Positions 8,491 through 18,377 of a DNA stretch of 48,331 nucleotides are shown piece by piece. This DNA comes from Microvirga arabica (GTDB taxonomy: Bacteria > Pseudomonadota > Alphaproteobacteria > Rhizobiales > Beijerinckiaceae). Each line of letters begins with the position of its first letter. The first letter of the stretch is position 1. The translations under genes were made by a program, and so were the position numbers. A model generated the notes under the pieces. The model worked only from the letters and a program-made list of their open reading frames with translations. It was not told the origin of the DNA and ran no database searches. The stretch lies in assembly GCF_016811235.1 (NCBI RefSeq), contig NZ_JAFBID010000045.1:1-48331 (forward strand). Reading direction: 5' to 3'.

Positions 8491-8515
8491 GGAACCGCCA
8501 CTCCCATCTGGCGTT
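8491..8515 (+). promoter_or_regulatory. EcfG-type general stress promoter (exact consensus) of the 96-aa membrane protein
   Basis: GGAAC (8491-8495), 16 bases, then CGTT (8512-8515) match the EcfG consensus exactly. The element lies 62 bases before the ATG at 8578. Confidence 0.65.
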
Positions 8516-8577
8516 GCCCTGATAACGCCGAGCCTTACAGCTCGCCCGACAGACATCATCATTGAAAGAGGCTGGAG

Positions 8578-8868
8578 ATGGCTCAATTGATCCCCGACGA
8601 TCGCACCCGGCAGGGAGGCTCCGGCCGCCCGGTTCTGGGCGTCCTGATCGGTTCGCTCCTGCTGCTTGCGGTTGCCGTTGGCGGTTACATGATCTGGGTT
8701 GGATCGACCTCGCCCGACGATCCCGGCACGGATGCCGCCCGGTCGCAGACCACGGGCTCCACGACCGGCTCGTCCGATGCCAATCCGACCAACCGGATCG
8801 CGCCCGAGAACCCGGCCTATCCGGCGCCGAACGCGCAGCCCTCGGCCAATCCGGCGCCGCAGCAGTAA
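8578..8868 (+). CDS. Small single-pass membrane protein, unknown function
   Basis: I do not recognise this 96-residue protein. It has a charged N-terminus of 17 residues, one membrane helix at about 19-40 (VLGVLIGSLLLLAVAVGGYMIW) and a C-terminal tail rich in Ser, Thr, Asn, Pro and Ala that looks disordered and extracytoplasmic. AAAGAGG six bases before the ATG is the ribosome site. An exact EcfG-type promoter precedes it and a strong terminator follows, so it is a monocistronic unit. Small single-helix proteins are common in the alphaproteobacterial general stress response, which supports that reading, but no molecular role can be named. Confidence 0.75.
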   Translation: MAQLIPDDRTRQGGSGRPVLGVLIGSLLLLAVAVGGYMIWVGSTSPDDPGTDAARSQTTGSTTGSSDANPTNRIAPENPAYPAPNAQPSANPAPQQ

Positions 8869-8886
8869 CGCATCTGCCCTAAAGGC

Positions 8887-8921
8887 AGCCGGGGAGGCCA
8901 TGCGCCTCCCCGGCTTTTTTG
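8887..8921 (+). terminator. Rho-independent terminator after the 96-aa gene
   Basis: A perfect 12-bp stem AGCCGGGGAGGC (8887-8898) / GCCTCCCCGGCT (8904-8915) runs into T6, 19 bases after the stop codon. Confidence 0.9.
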
Positions 8922-9065
8922 TTGCGCCCGGTCTGCCCTGCGGCGAGTTTTCGCCGTAATGATTCGCGAAGAACCGGTCCGCTCACGCTTCGTGCGAAAA
9001 CGGAACCGGCAGAATGGGAGCATGGGGCAGACCCAGGCTCAGGGCATGCGATAGGGTTGGACCGA

Positions 9066-11612
9066 ATGACGAGTATTGGCCTCAAGCGGCTTTTCGGGGC
9101 CGCCATGATCGTGCTGGCGGCAGCAGCCGGCGGCACCGCTGACGCACAGCAGGCGCAGCCGGCTCCCAACTCGCAGACACCGGCACCGGCTCAACCGCAG
9201 CCTCAGCCTCAGCCCCAGACCGCTGCAGCACCCGCTCCCGCCAGCATTTCGGCGGAAACCAGAGCCGCCCGCGCCAAGCTCGACGGCTACAAGGCCGATA
9301 TCGAGCAGAAGGAGGCGGCCGTCCAAGCCCGGACCATGTCCGATACGGACCTGCAGGCCATCCGCCAGCAGATCGAGCCGATCATCGCGGATATCCGCAC
9401 CGTGGTGGAGGAGCAGACGCCCCGGCTCGACGCCAGCCGGCAGCGCCTCAGCCAGCTTGGGCCCAAGCCCGAGAAGGGTCAGCCCGAGGAAAGCCCTGAC
9501 GTGGCCCGCGACCGCGCGGAGCGCGAGGCCGCCGTGGCGGAGCTCGACGAAACCCAGCGCCTCGGACGCGCCCTGCTGGTGCAGGCCGAGCAGCTGAGCA
9601 CGCAAATCGGGGATCTGCGCCGGACGGGCTTCACCCGCGCCCTGTTCGAGCAGAGCGACGGCCTGCTCAGCCCGAGCCTCTGGATGAGCGTGGTGCAGGC
9701 CGTGCCGCGGGAGCTCCGGGCGCTCGGCATCGTTAGCGGGGATGCCCTTGAGCAGTTGCGGCGCAACACGTCCCTCGGGGTCCTGCTCCTTCTCGGGCTG
9801 GCCATCGGCGTGGCGATTGCGCTCTATGTCGGCCGGCGCTCCATCGCCCCGCGTCTCGTGCGGCGCGACCGGGCCATCAGCGATCCGTCGCGCCGCAGCC
9901 GCCTCCTGGCGGCGCTCGGCGTCCTGGTTCTCGGGGCGGGCCCGGCCATTGCCGGCAGCTGGGTCGTCTGGGTTGCCTTCGATTCCGTCGATATCGTGCC
10001 GTCCCGGCTGGAGCAGGTGGGCAAGGCGATGCTCAGCGGGCTTGCCTTCATCGCCTTCGTGCGCGCCCTGATCGACGCCATCCTGGCGCCGGACCACACG
10101 TCGTGGCGGCTGATCCCGGTGCGGGACGCTTCCGCCGATCGGATCATGAGCTTCTCCGTCACCCTTGCAACCGTCATGGTCGCGGGCAAGGTGATCGAGG
10201 CCTTCAACAAGGCCATCGCGGCGGCGCTGCCGATCACGGTGATCACACGCGCGGTCTTCGCGCTGGCGGCCGCTCTCATCTTCGCCGAGCTGCTGCGGCG
10301 GTTCGCGGCCCGCGAGTCTCAGGACGAAGCCTGCCTCGGGCCTTACGTGCCGCAGGAGGTCGATATCGGCGGCCCCCTGCGCAGCCTCGGCTGGTTCATC
10401 GTCGCGCTGATCATCGGCAGCGTGGTGGGCGGCTATATCGCGCTGGCGTCCTTCCTGGTCGATCAGGCGGTGGGCATTTCCATCATCATCGCCCTGCTGG
10501 TGCTGGGCATCGCCTTCGCGGACGAGTTCATCGGCGGCTCCCTGCGCGGCCAGAGCCGGATCGCCACGACCCTGCAGGCCAATACGGGCCTGCGCCGCCG
10601 CTCGCTGGAGCAGATCGGCATTCTGGTGAGCGGCGTTGCCCGCCTCGCGCTCATCATCGTCGCGGCCCTGCTCGTGCTGCTGCCCTGGGGCATCGAATCG
10701 ACCGACGTGACGGGCTCGCTGCGGGCGCTCTTCTTCGGCTTCAACGTCGGCGACGTCACCATCTCCCTGTCGTCGATCCTCATTGCGGCGGCGCTGTTCG
10801 CAGGGGGCTTCGCGGTCACGCGGATTATCCAGCGCTGGCTCAACAACACGTTCCTGCCGGCGACCGAACTCGATGCGGGCCTGCGCAACTCGATCAGCAC
10901 GGCGGCGGGGTATGTGGGCATCATCGTCGCGGGCGTAATGGCCTTCACCTATCTGGGCCTGAGCCTCGAGCGGGTAACCATCGTGGCCGGTGCGCTCTCG
11001 GTCGGTATCGGTTTCGGCCTGCAATCCATCGTCAACAACTTCATCTCAGGGCTCATCCTGCTCTGGGAGCGCCCGATCCGCGTCGGCGACCTCGTGGTCG
11101 TGGGCGATGGCGAGGGTTATGTGCGCCGGATCAACGTGCGTTCCACGGAGATCCAGGCCTTCGACCGCTCGACAATTATCGTGCCGAACTCAAACCTGAT
11201 TTCCGGCATCGTGCGCAACCGGGTGCGCAACGACCGCGTCGGCCGCGTGCTCGTGTCGGTTCCGGTGCCCCGCGCGTCCGATCCAGATCAGGTGGCGGAG
11301 ATCATGCGCAAGGCGGCTCTCGCCCACCGCGAGGTGATGAGCGAACCCAATCCGCGCGTGCTGTTCAAGAAGGTGACGGAGAACACCATCGATTTCGACC
11401 TCGTCTGCTTCGTCGACGACATCGATGCGGCGGGCCGCGTGTCGAGCGAACTCTATTTCGAGATCTTCCGCGGCCTGCGCAAAGCCGGCATCGGGTCTCC
11501 GGCGCCCGCGCCGGCTCCCGAGCCTGAGGAGGAACGGGGTGACAAAGCTCCCAAGGCTGAGGAAAAAGAGGATGAAGCCTTAACCCTTCTCAAGGATAAG
11601 ACGCCCGCATGA
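9066..11612 (+). CDS. Large MscS-family mechanosensitive channel with periplasmic N-terminal domain (DUF3772 type)
   Basis: This 848-residue protein should be an inner-membrane channel that opens under membrane tension and protects against osmotic downshock. It has a signal peptide ending near ADAQQ (about residue 27), a Gln/Pro/Ala-rich linker and a mostly helical periplasmic domain to about residue 210. About ten membrane helices follow. The conserved MscS pore helix and beta domain come last (YLGLSLERVTIVAGALSVG, then GFGLQSIVNNFISG and the VPNSNLISGIVRN segment). A Pro/Glu/Lys-rich tail ends it. I start at ATG 9066 because the signal peptide begins there. Its last codons overlap the next gene by four bases (ATGA), so the two are translationally coupled. 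It resembles MscK-like channels more than small MscS. Confidence 0.88.
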   Translation: MTSIGLKRLFGAAMIVLAAAAGGTADAQQAQPAPNSQTPAPAQPQPQPQPQTAAAPAPASISAETRAARAKLDGYKADIEQKEAAVQARTMSDTDLQAIRQQIEPIIADIRTVVEEQTPRLDASRQRLSQLGPKPEKGQPEESPDVARDRAEREAAVAELDETQRLGRALLVQAEQLSTQIGDLRRTGFTRALFEQSDGLLSPSLWMSVVQAVPRELRALGIVSGDALEQLRRNTSLGVLLLLGLAIGVAIALYVGRRSIAPRLVRRDRAISDPSRRSRLLAALGVLVLGAGPAIAGSWVVWVAFDSVDIVPSRLEQVGKAMLSGLAFIAFVRALIDAILAPDHTSWRLIPVRDASADRIMSFSVTLATVMVAGKVIEAFNKAIAAALPITVITRAVFALAAALIFAELLRRFAARESQDEACLGPYVPQEVDIGGPLRSLGWFIVALIIGSVVGGYIALASFLVDQAVGISIIIALLVLGIAFADEFIGGSLRGQSRIATTLQANTGLRRRSLEQIGILVSGVARLALIIVAALLVLLPWGIESTDVTGSLRALFFGFNVGDVTISLSSILIAAALFAGGFAVTRIIQRWLNNTFLPATELDAGLRNSISTAAGYVGIIVAGVMAFTYLGLSLERVTIVAGALSVGIGFGLQSIVNNFISGLILLWERPIRVGDLVVVGDGEGYVRRINVRSTEIQAFDRSTIIVPNSNLISGIVRNRVRNDRVGRVLVSVPVPRASDPDQVAEIMRKAALAHREVMSEPNPRVLFKKVTENTIDFDLVCFVDDIDAAGRVSSELYFEIFRGLRKAGIGSPAPAPAPEPEEERGDKAPKAEEKEDEALTLLKDKTPA

Positions 11613-12106
11613 AGCGTCTCATCCTCATCAGCCTGTCCGGTCTCGCCCTGGCCGCCTGCCAGAGCGAGAAGCCCGTCACCCGCAGTCAGACCCCGAGCTT
11701 CTACGTCTCCATGGCCAAGGCCGGAGCCGAGGTGGATGCCGTGATGGCGCGCGACATGATCAGCGCCTATCGCGGCAACAACGGCCTGCGCCCGCTGACG
11801 CTCGATCCCGATCTCCAGGCGGCCGCACAGGCGGAGGCCGACGCCATGGCGCGGGCCGACAAACCGAGCTCCGCAGAGAGCTTCAAGGCGCGGCTTGCCT
11901 CCACGGGCTTCGCCCAGCCGGCCGCAAACCTCTCCGCCGGCTACCACACCCTGGCGGAAGCCTTCTCCGGCTGGCGCGAGAGCCCGCAGCACAACCGGGT
12001 GCTTCTCGACTCGAGGGCCACCCGCATCGGCATCGCCACGGCTTACGCGCCGAACTCCAAGTACAAGGTTTATTGGGCTCTGGCTGTCGCGTCCGACAGA
12101 CGCTGA
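11609..12106 (+). CDS. CAP-domain (SCP/PR1-like) lipoprotein
   Basis: The 165-residue product begins with a lipoprotein signal peptide whose lipobox is LAAC (cysteine about residue 17). The mature part carries the CAP-domain features of bacterial SCP-like proteins: RGNNGLRPLTLDPDLQAAA, then a central block with SAGYHTLAEAFSGWRESPQHNRVLL, and a C-terminal strand YKVYWALAVA. Such proteins are secreted or membrane-anchored and their biochemical function in bacteria is mostly unknown. Its ATG overlaps the stop of the MscS-like gene, so both come from one message. Confidence 0.85.
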   Translation: MKRLILISLSGLALAACQSEKPVTRSQTPSFYVSMAKAGAEVDAVMARDMISAYRGNNGLRPLTLDPDLQAAAQAEADAMARADKPSSAESFKARLASTGFAQPAANLSAGYHTLAEAFSGWRESPQHNRVLLDSRATRIGIATAYAPNSKYKVYWALAVASDRR

Positions 12107-12207
12107 CTGCATGCGGCTACCCCGATCGGACAGGTCCGGAACTTAACATATGTGAGCGGGCTTTAGCTTGAGGAACTCTCAAGCTGTACGAGTGCGCGTT
12201 TTGTAAC

Positions 12208-14178
12208 ATGCCGGACTTCGACCCGAAATTGGGCAGGCAAGTGCCCCCGCCGCCGGCGACAGGACGCGAGCAGGAAGTCGGTCCCGGCCAGGACAACACG
12301 CTGGCCAAGGAAGCGAAGAAAGCGGCCGCGCACGAGCCCGATCCCCAGCACCCTGACGATGCCATCTCGGAGGCGAAACCCAGCATCGGCCGGGAACTCT
12401 ACGCGCTCTTCCGCGACATGCTCCGGGGCCGCAAGGGCTGGCCCATGCTGCGGCTGTCCGTGGCCATCCTCGTGGTCCTCATCGGCAACATGTTCGGCCA
12501 GGTGCGGCTCAATCAGTGGAACGGCGCCTTCTTCGACGCGGTGGAGAAGCGCGCCACCGGCGCGTTCTTCGATCAGCTCCTCGTCTTCCTGGTCATTGTC
12601 GCCGTTCTGCTGGCCCTGGTGGTGGCGCAGACCTGGCTGCAGGAGCGCCTCAAGATCCGCCTGCGGCAGCGCCTCACGCAGGTGCTGCTCGACCTCTGGC
12701 TCCGGCCGAACCACGCCTATCAGCTGGGCTTCATGGGCAAGAGCGGCTCGCAGCCCGATCAGCGCATGCAGGAGGATTGCCGCCTGTTCTCCGAACTCTC
12801 GACGGAGCTCGGGGTCGGCATGCTCCAGGCGCTGCTGCTGCTGGTCAGCTTCATCGGTGTGCTCTGGGGCCTGTCGAGCCCCGTCACCTTCACGATTGCC
12901 GGCAACGCCATCACGATTCCCGGCTACATGGTGTGGGTGGCCGTGGGCTATGCGGGCATCGGGTCGGGCCTCACCTGGCTCGTCGGCCGGCCGCTGATCC
13001 GGCTCAACACGGAGCGCTATGCCCGCGAGGCCGATCTGCGCTTCGCGCTCGTGCGCGTCAACGAGAGCGCCGAGAGCGTTGCGCTCTACAACGGCGAGCC
13101 GGACGAGCGCCGCAGCCTGGACGATTTCGTCGAGGCCGTGCTGAAGGCCTCGCGGCGGCTCTCCGGCGGCTTGGCCCGGCTCACCTGGATCACATCGGGC
13201 TACGGCTGGCTCGCCATCGTGGTGCCGATCCTGGCGGCTGCGCCCGACTATTTCGCCGGGCGCCTCTCCTTCGGCGAGATGATGATGGTGGTGGGCGCCT
13301 TCAATCAGGTGCAGTCGGCCCTGCGCTACTTCGTCGACAACTTCCCGAAGATCGCCGACTGGCGCTCGGCGGTGCTGCGTGTGGCCACGTTCCGGCAGGC
13401 GGCCCTCGACCTTGATGAAGTCGCGGCCGAGAACCGCCGCATCGACATCGCCCCGCACCCCAAAGGCTGGCTCAGCTTCGAGGGCGTGTCGATTGCCCTC
13501 AACGACGGCAGCATCCTGATCGAGGACGCGACCGCAGAGATCAAACCCGGCGAGCGCGTGCTGATCATGGGGGAATCGGGCGCCGGCAAGAGCACGCTCT
13601 TCCGCGCCATCTCCGGCCTCTGGCCCTGGGGTTCCGGCAAGGTCCGCGTTCCGAAACCTGAAGAGATGATGTTCCTGCCGCAGCGCCCCTATCTGCCGCT
13701 GGGAACCTTGCGGGCCGCGATCAGCTATCCGACCTCGCCCGACACCTTCGACGACAGCGACGTACGGGCGGCGCTGGAGCGCTGCGGCCTCGGCGAGTTC
13801 CTGGACATGCTCGACCGGCACGAGCGCTGGGACCGCACCCTATCGCTTGGCCAGCAGCAGCGGGTGGCCTTCGCCCGGGTGATCCTGCACAAGCCGTGCT
13901 GGGTGTTCATGGACGAAGCGACCTCCGCCTTGGATGAGGACAACCAGGCCTCCATGCTGGCGCTGTTCGAAAACGAGCTGAAGGGCGCAAGCGTGCTCTC
14001 CATCGGACACCGGCCGGGATTGGAGGAGTTCCACACCCGCACGCTGCACATCCGCAAGACCAGCGAGGGCGCCATTCTTCTGACAAGGCCGGCACGTGCG
14101 GCGAAGCCGAAGCTGGGACCGAAATGGATCGGCCGCTTCCGACGCAAGCTGCGGCCGTCCCAAGTGCAGGAGGGATGA
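12208..14178 (+). CDS. ABC transporter, fused permease-ATPase of the SbmA/BacA-YddA type
   Basis: This 656-residue exporter or importer half-transporter has about 60 charged cytoplasmic residues, then a membrane domain of the SbmA/BacA type (segments [12 protein letters not shown] and [18 protein letters not shown]), and then an ATPase. Walker A is GESGAGKST (455-463), the signature is the variant SLGQQQR (546-552) and Walker B is [14 protein letters not shown] (from 564). The family contains peptide and very-long-chain fatty-acid-linked transporters, including BacA of rhizobia and the ATPase-bearing homologue of mycobacteria. Substrate cannot be read from sequence. No strong ribosome site precedes ATG 12208. 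A perfect hairpin lies just upstream at 12165-12185. It is followed by the NdvA-like gene after 92 bases. Confidence 0.85.
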   Translation: MPDFDPKLGRQVPPPPATGREQEVGPGQDNTLAKEAKKAAAHEPDPQHPDDAISEAKPSIGRELYALFRDMLRGRKGWPMLRLSVAILVVLIGNMFGQVRLNQWNGAFFDAVEKRATGAFFDQLLVFLVIVAVLLALVVAQTWLQERLKIRLRQRLTQVLLDLWLRPNHAYQLGFMGKSGSQPDQRMQEDCRLFSELSTELGVGMLQALLLLVSFIGVLWGLSSPVTFTIAGNAITIPGYMVWVAVGYAGIGSGLTWLVGRPLIRLNTERYAREADLRFALVRVNESAESVALYNGEPDERRSLDDFVEAVLKASRRLSGGLARLTWITSGYGWLAIVVPILAAAPDYFAGRLSFGEMMMVVGAFNQVQSALRYFVDNFPKIADWRSAVLRVATFRQAALDLDEVAAENRRIDIAPHPKGWLSFEGVSIALNDGSILIEDATAEIKPGERVLIMGESGAGKSTLFRAISGLWPWGSGKVRVPKPEEMMFLPQRPYLPLGTLRAAISYPTSPDTFDDSDVRAALERCGLGEFLDMLDRHERWDRTLSLGQQQRVAFARVILHKPCWVFMDEATSALDEDNQASMLALFENELKGASVLSIGHRPGLEEFHTRTLHIRKTSEGAILLTRPARAAKPKLGPKWIGRFRRKLRPSQVQEG

Positions 14179-14270
14179 CACGATGCGATGGCAGGCTCCG
14201 GAGACGCGCAACTCTCTATCGTGAGCGGAGTTTCCGTCCTAAGATCCGTTTCCTTCGTAGAGTAATCTTC

Positions 14271-16064
14271 ATGCGGTTGATCAGGCTCTACATCCGCGTT
14301 CTCGGCCAGCTCGGGTCCGATCTCCGAGTCGGCGCTTTGCTTGCATTGGCCAATGTGGCTCTGGCGATTTCCGCCTTCGCCGAGCCGATCCTGTTCGGCC
14401 GCATCATCGACGTGCTCACCCGCGGGCAGCTGCCGAACACGCCGCCTGTGACCTTTGGCGTCCTGACGCCGCTTATCCTCGCCTGGGTAGCCTTCGGCAT
14501 GTTCTCCATCGGGGCAGGCGCCCTCGTGGCCCTGCACGCGGACCGGCTCGCCCATCGTCGCCGCCTCGCCGTGGTGGCGAATTACTTCGAGCATGTGCTC
14601 GAACTGCCGCTTGCCTTTCACACCTCGACCCATTCGGGCCGCGTCCTGAAGGTGATGCTGGAAGGCTCGGGCAGCATGTCCTGGCTCTGGCTCGGCTTCT
14701 TCCGCGAGCACATGTCGGCGCTGATCGCCCTTGTGGTGCTGCTGCCCCTCACCGTGTTCCTGAACTGGCGCCTCGGGCTCCTGCTCGTTGCGCTCGTCAG
14801 CGTGTTCGCTGTGCTGACCGCCATCGTCCTGCGCAAGACCGAAACCCTGCAGGGCTCCGTCGAGCGCTACCATTCGAGCCTTGCCGAGCATGCCTCGGAT
14901 GCGCTCGGCAACGTGCCGGTGATCCAGTCCTTCACCCGCGTCGAGGCCGAGACCCGTTCGCTCAGAACCATCATCCAGCAACTGCTCCAGGCGCAGAATC
15001 CGGTTCTGTCCTGGTGGGCGCTGGCGGCAGTGGCGTCGCGGGCGTCCGCCACCATTACGGTGACTGCGATCTTCCTGCTCGGCACGTGGCTGCACCTGAA
15101 CGGGCTCGCCACCATCGGCGAGATCGTCATGTTCATGAGCATGGCCACAATGCTGATCGGGCGGCTCGAGCAGGCCGTGAGCTTCATCAACCAGCTCTTC
15201 ATGCAGGCGCCGAAGCTGCAGGAGTTCTTCGAGATCCTCGACACGGCACCGGTGGTGCACGACCGGCCCAATGCCAAGGATGTGGAGCGCTACACGGGCG
15301 ACGTGGTCTTCGACAATGTGAGCTTCTCCTATGACGGTAAGCGCTCGGCCGTGCAGGATGTGTCCTTCACGGTGCATGAGGGCGAGAACGTCGCGCTGGT
15401 GGGCGCCACCGGCTCCGGCAAGTCGACCACGCTCGGCCTCCTGCACCGCGCCTTCGATCCGCAATCGGGCTGCATCCGCATCGATGGGCTCGACATTCGC
15501 GACGTCACCCTGTCGTCCCTTCGCCGCAACATCGGCGTGGTGTTCCAGGAGCCCATGCTGTTTGCCCGCACCATCCGCGAGAACCTGCAGGTGGGCCGGC
15601 CCGACGCGACCGATGCGGAGATGATCGAGGCCCTGGAACGGGCGCAGGCCATCGAGTTCATCTCCCGGCAGGCCGATGGCCTCGACACGGTGATTGGCGA
15701 GCGCGGCCGCTCCCTGTCCGGCGGCGAGCGCCAGCGCCTGTCGATCGCCCGTGCGTTGCTCAAGAACCCGCCGATCCTGATTCTCGACGAGGCGACGAGC
15801 GCTCTCGATGCCGCCACCGAGCGCAAGCTGCAGATGGCGCTCGACGAGGTGATGAAGGGGCGCACCACCTTCGTCATCGCCCACCGGCTCGCCACGATCC
15901 GCAACGCCAACCGCATTCTCGTGTTCGATCAGGGCCGCGTCATCGAAAGCGGCACCTTCGACGAGCTTGTGGCCAAGGGCGGACGGTTCGCGGACCTTGC
16001 CAGGGCGCAGTTCATGGCTCCCGAGGAGCCGCCGAAGCGCGTGAAGGTATCGGCGCACGCATGA
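14271..16064 (+). CDS. ndvA: Cyclic beta-glucan ABC exporter (NdvA/ChvA-like)
   Basis: The 597-residue protein matches the NdvA/ChvA family, which exports cyclic beta-1,2-glucan to the periplasm. The N-terminus ([17 protein letters not shown]...) and the [14 protein letters not shown] segment are characteristic. A six-helix membrane domain is followed by an ATPase with Walker [10 protein letters not shown] (378-386), signature LSGGERQR (482-489) and Walker [14 protein letters not shown] chose ATG 14271 because homologues begin there, whereas an earlier in-frame ATG at 14124 lies inside the preceding gene. The cyclic glucan synthase (NdvB/ChvB) is not in the window. The stop overlaps the next gene by four bases. 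The exact substrate is inferred from the family. Confidence 0.85.
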   Translation: MRLIRLYIRVLGQLGSDLRVGALLALANVALAISAFAEPILFGRIIDVLTRGQLPNTPPVTFGVLTPLILAWVAFGMFSIGAGALVALHADRLAHRRRLAVVANYFEHVLELPLAFHTSTHSGRVLKVMLEGSGSMSWLWLGFFREHMSALIALVVLLPLTVFLNWRLGLLLVALVSVFAVLTAIVLRKTETLQGSVERYHSSLAEHASDALGNVPVIQSFTRVEAETRSLRTIIQQLLQAQNPVLSWWALAAVASRASATITVTAIFLLGTWLHLNGLATIGEIVMFMSMATMLIGRLEQAVSFINQLFMQAPKLQEFFEILDTAPVVHDRPNAKDVERYTGDVVFDNVSFSYDGKRSAVQDVSFTVHEGENVALVGATGSGKSTTLGLLHRAFDPQSGCIRIDGLDIRDVTLSSLRRNIGVVFQEPMLFARTIRENLQVGRPDATDAEMIEALERAQAIEFISRQADGLDTVIGERGRSLSGGERQRLSIARALLKNPPILILDEATSALDAATERKLQMALDEVMKGRTTFVIAHRLATIRNANRILVFDQGRVIESGTFDELVAKGGRFADLARAQFMAPEEPPKRVKVSAHA

Positions 16065-16930
16065 GCCAGGACTTCGATCCCAGCACGCCCGGCAATCGCC
16101 ACCCCACCAACGGCATCACGCTTCATGCCGTCGAGGCAGGGCCGGAGGATGGCCCCCTCGTCATTCTGCTGCATGGTTTCCCTGAGTTCTGGTGGGGCTG
16201 GCGCTATCAGATCGGGCCGCTCGCTGACGCGGGCTTTCGCGTGCTCGTGCCAGACCAGCGCGGCTACAACCTCAGCGACAAGCCGGATGGCCGGCGGGCT
16301 TACGATCTCGACATCCTGGCTGGTGACATCGTGGGCCTTGCCGATGCTCTTGGCCGGCAGAATTTTTCACTCGTCGGTCATGACTGGGGCGGGCTCGCGG
16401 CCTGGTGGGCGGCTTCGCGCCATCCGGATCGCGTGGAGAAGCTCGCCATCCTCAACGCGCCGCATCCGAACGTGGCCGGCGCCTACATGCGTTCGCATCC
16501 GAGCCAGATGGTGCGAAGCCTCTATGTGGGCTTCTTCCAGATCCCGTTCCTGCCCGAGACGATGCTCTCGGCCAACGGCCACCGCAGTCTCAAGGATGCG
16601 CTCCGGCGCACGAGCCGTCCTGGCACGTTCTCGGATGCGGATATCGCCGCTTACGAGAAAGCATGGTCGCAGCCCGGCGCCCTCACGGCCATGCTGAACT
16701 GGTATCGCGCCCTGCCGTTCAAGCCCAGCATGAGGGACGCTGCGGTTCGCGCACCGACTCTCGTGATCTGGGGCAGCAAGGATCAATTTCTGGAGAAAGG
16801 GCTGGCGGAGGCGAGCCTTTCGTTATGCGAGAAAGGCAGAATCCGCTGGATCGAGAGCGCAAGCCATTGGGTTCAGCATGAAGAGCCCGAGGCGGTCAAC
16901 GCGGCGCTGGTGGAGTTTCTGAAGGCTTAG
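16061..16930 (+). CDS. Alpha/beta hydrolase, epoxide hydrolase-like
   Basis: The 289-residue enzyme has the epoxide hydrolase/haloalkane dehalogenase layout. It shows the oxyanion motif HGFPEFWW (38-45), the nucleophile elbow GHDWGG with Asp108 as nucleophile rather than Ser, and the catalytic His269 in [12 protein letters not shown] near the end. Asp as nucleophile points to an epoxide hydrolase or dehalogenase rather than an esterase. Its ATG overlaps the ndvA stop (ATGA), so it is translated with the exporter, though the functional link is unclear. A long palindromic repeat follows the stop. Confidence 0.85.
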   Translation: MSQDFDPSTPGNRHPTNGITLHAVEAGPEDGPLVILLHGFPEFWWGWRYQIGPLADAGFRVLVPDQRGYNLSDKPDGRRAYDLDILAGDIVGLADALGRQNFSLVGHDWGGLAAWWAASRHPDRVEKLAILNAPHPNVAGAYMRSHPSQMVRSLYVGFFQIPFLPETMLSANGHRSLKDALRRTSRPGTFSDADIAAYEKAWSQPGALTAMLNWYRALPFKPSMRDAAVRAPTLVIWGSKDQFLEKGLAEASLSLCEKGRIRWIESASHWVQHEEPEAVNAALVEFLKA

Positions 16931-16945
16931 CAGATCAACCTCTGG

Positions 16946-17044
16946 CCTCATCCTGAGGAGCAGCGCAGCTGCGTCTCGAAGGAGGCTCCAGAGAGCACTG
17001 GAAACGCCCTCGTCCTTCGAGACGCTACGCTCCTCAGGATGAGG
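16946..17044. repeat. Long palindromic repeat, family C, between convergent genes
   Basis: The ends CCTCATCCTGAGG (from 16946) and CCTCAGGATGAGG (to 17044) are near-exact reverse complements, and an internal pair GTCTCGAAGGA / TCCTTCGAGAC extends the hairpin. A second full copy is at 41399-41501 and a half copy at 33511-33527. It lies between the stops of two converging genes and may terminate both. Confidence 0.8.
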
Positions 17045-17074
17045 GCTCAGGGATGAGGCTTAGAGATGTCAGAA

Positions 17075-18373
17075 TCACTCCGCCCTTGGCCGCACCAGCG
17101 ACAGCGGCGTGATCCTGAGCGCCATGATCCGGTTGCGCGACTTGCGCAGCACCTGGAAGCGGAAGCCGTGGAAGGTGAAGATCTGGCCCGTGTCGGGAAT
17201 GGCCTGCGCCTCGTGGATCACGAGGCCTGCGATGGTGGTGGCCTCCTCGTCCGGCAGGTTCCAGTCCATGGCGCGGTTGAGGTCGCGGATCGGCACGCCT
17301 CCGTCCACATTCACCGAGCCGTTGGGCTGCGGCCGCACGCCCTGCACGGAGAGATCGTGCTCGTCCTTGATGTCGCCGACGATCTCCTCGAGGATGTCTT
17401 CGAGGGTAATCAGCCCCATCACCTCGCCGTATTCGTCGACCACCAGGGCGAAGTGCGTCTTCTTCGCGAGAAAGGCCTTGAGCTGATCGCGCAGCGACGT
17501 GGTGTCGGGCACGAACCAAGTCTCCAGCGCAATCGCCTCGACCTTCAGCTTGCTCGCATCGCCGCCCACCGCATCAAGCGCCCGCAGCAGGTCCTTGGCG
17601 TGCAACACGCCGACGATGTTCTCCTGGCTCTCGCGCCACAGCGGCATGCGCGTATAGGGCGAGGACAGCACCTCGCGCACGATCTCCTCGGATGAGAGAT
17701 CCGCATTGATCGTGCGCATCTTGGTGCGGTGGACCATGACCTCGGAGACGCTCAGGTCCTTGAGGTCGAGCAGGCCGCCCAGCATGTCGCGGTCGGACTT
17801 GGCGACGCCGCCCTCCTTGTGCAGCAGGGCCACCTGGCCGCGGATCTCCTCACTGGCTGAAAGGATCGGCGTGTTCTCGCCGATCCGGATGCCGAAGGGC
17901 CGCAGCATGAGGCGCACCATGCGCTCGATGGCGATGGCAAGGGGCCCTAGGATCGCCACGACCCAGGACATGGGCCGCGAGAGAAACAGGGACGCCTGGT
18001 CCGAGAAGGAAATGGCGATGGTCTTCGGCAGCACCTCGGCGAACACGATCACCAGGATCGACATGATCACCGTGGCGTAGATCGCGCCCTCGTCGCCGAA
18101 GAGCGCTACCAGCACGCTCGTGGCGAAGGCGGAGACGCCGATATTGACGATGTTGTTGCCGATCAGCACCGTGCCGATGAAGCGCTCGCGCATTTCGAGC
18201 AGGCGGTTCACCAGCTTGGCGCGCCGGTCGCCACCCTTCTCCAGCACAAGCATGCGGGAGCGGGAGGCGGCCGTGAAGGCCGTCTCGCTCGCCGAGAAGA
18301 AGGCCGAGAGCAGAAGGCAGAAAACGACGACCGCCGCTGCAAGCCAAAGATTGCCGGATGATTCTTCGACCAT
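17075..18373 (-). CDS. Hemolysin C/CorC-type membrane protein (CNNM domain, CBS pair)
   Basis: The 432-residue protein has the order DUF21/CNNM membrane domain (about 1-190, opening with a helix and FSASETAFTAASRSRM), a tandem CBS pair (about 205-330, with RTKMRTINADLS and a KTHFALVVDEYGEVMGLITLEDILEEIVG segment) and a CorC/HlyC C-terminal domain. Members are linked to magnesium/cobalt or other divalent cation homeostasis, and the name hemolysin is historical. I prefer ATG 18373, five bases after the aroB stop, over an upstream ATG at 18400 inside aroB. It is the last gene of aroK-aroB-corC. Confidence 0.9.
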   Translation of the reverse strand: MVEESSGNLWLAAAVVVFCLLLSAFFSASETAFTAASRSRMLVLEKGGDRRAKLVNRLLEMRERFIGTVLIGNNIVNIGVSAFATSVLVALFGDEGAIYATVIMSILVIVFAEVLPKTIAISFSDQASLFLSRPMSWVVAILGPLAIAIERMVRLMLRPFGIRIGENTPILSASEEIRGQVALLHKEGGVAKSDRDMLGGLLDLKDLSVSEVMVHRTKMRTINADLSSEEIVREVLSSPYTRMPLWRESQENIVGVLHAKDLLRALDAVGGDASKLKVEAIALETWFVPDTTSLRDQLKAFLAKKTHFALVVDEYGEVMGLITLEDILEEIVGDIKDEHDLSVQGVRPQPNGSVNVDGGVPIRDLNRAMDWNLPDEEATTIAGLVIHEAQAIPDTGQIFTFHGFRFQVLRKSRNRIMALRITPLSLVRPRAE

Positions 18374-18377
18374 GACT

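Larger units (their letters stand above)
8250..8577. other. Divergent promoter region between GH2 and the 96-aa membrane protein
   Basis: No gene is supported here. The stretch holds two opposed EcfG-type promoter candidates, one at 8417-8441 facing the GH2 gene and one at 8491-8515 facing the 96-aa gene. I see nothing recognisable between 8250 and 8416. Confidence 0.5.

Noticed and set aside
6078..8522. Very long plus-strand open frame opposite the GH2 gene
   Set aside because: Its His/Val/Arg-rich sequence has no domain, and the opposite strand carries an intact GH2 enzyme with catalytic residues and a ribosome site.
9039..11024. Long minus-strand open frame opposite the MscS-like channel
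   Set aside because: Its Arg/Asp/His-rich composition is typical of antisense to GC-rich membrane genes, and no motif is seen.
12172..12200. EcfG-type promoter before the BacA-like transporter
   Set aside because: GGAAC is followed by CGTT only after 20 bases, outside the accepted 16-17 base spacing, and the GGAAC lies inside a hairpin.
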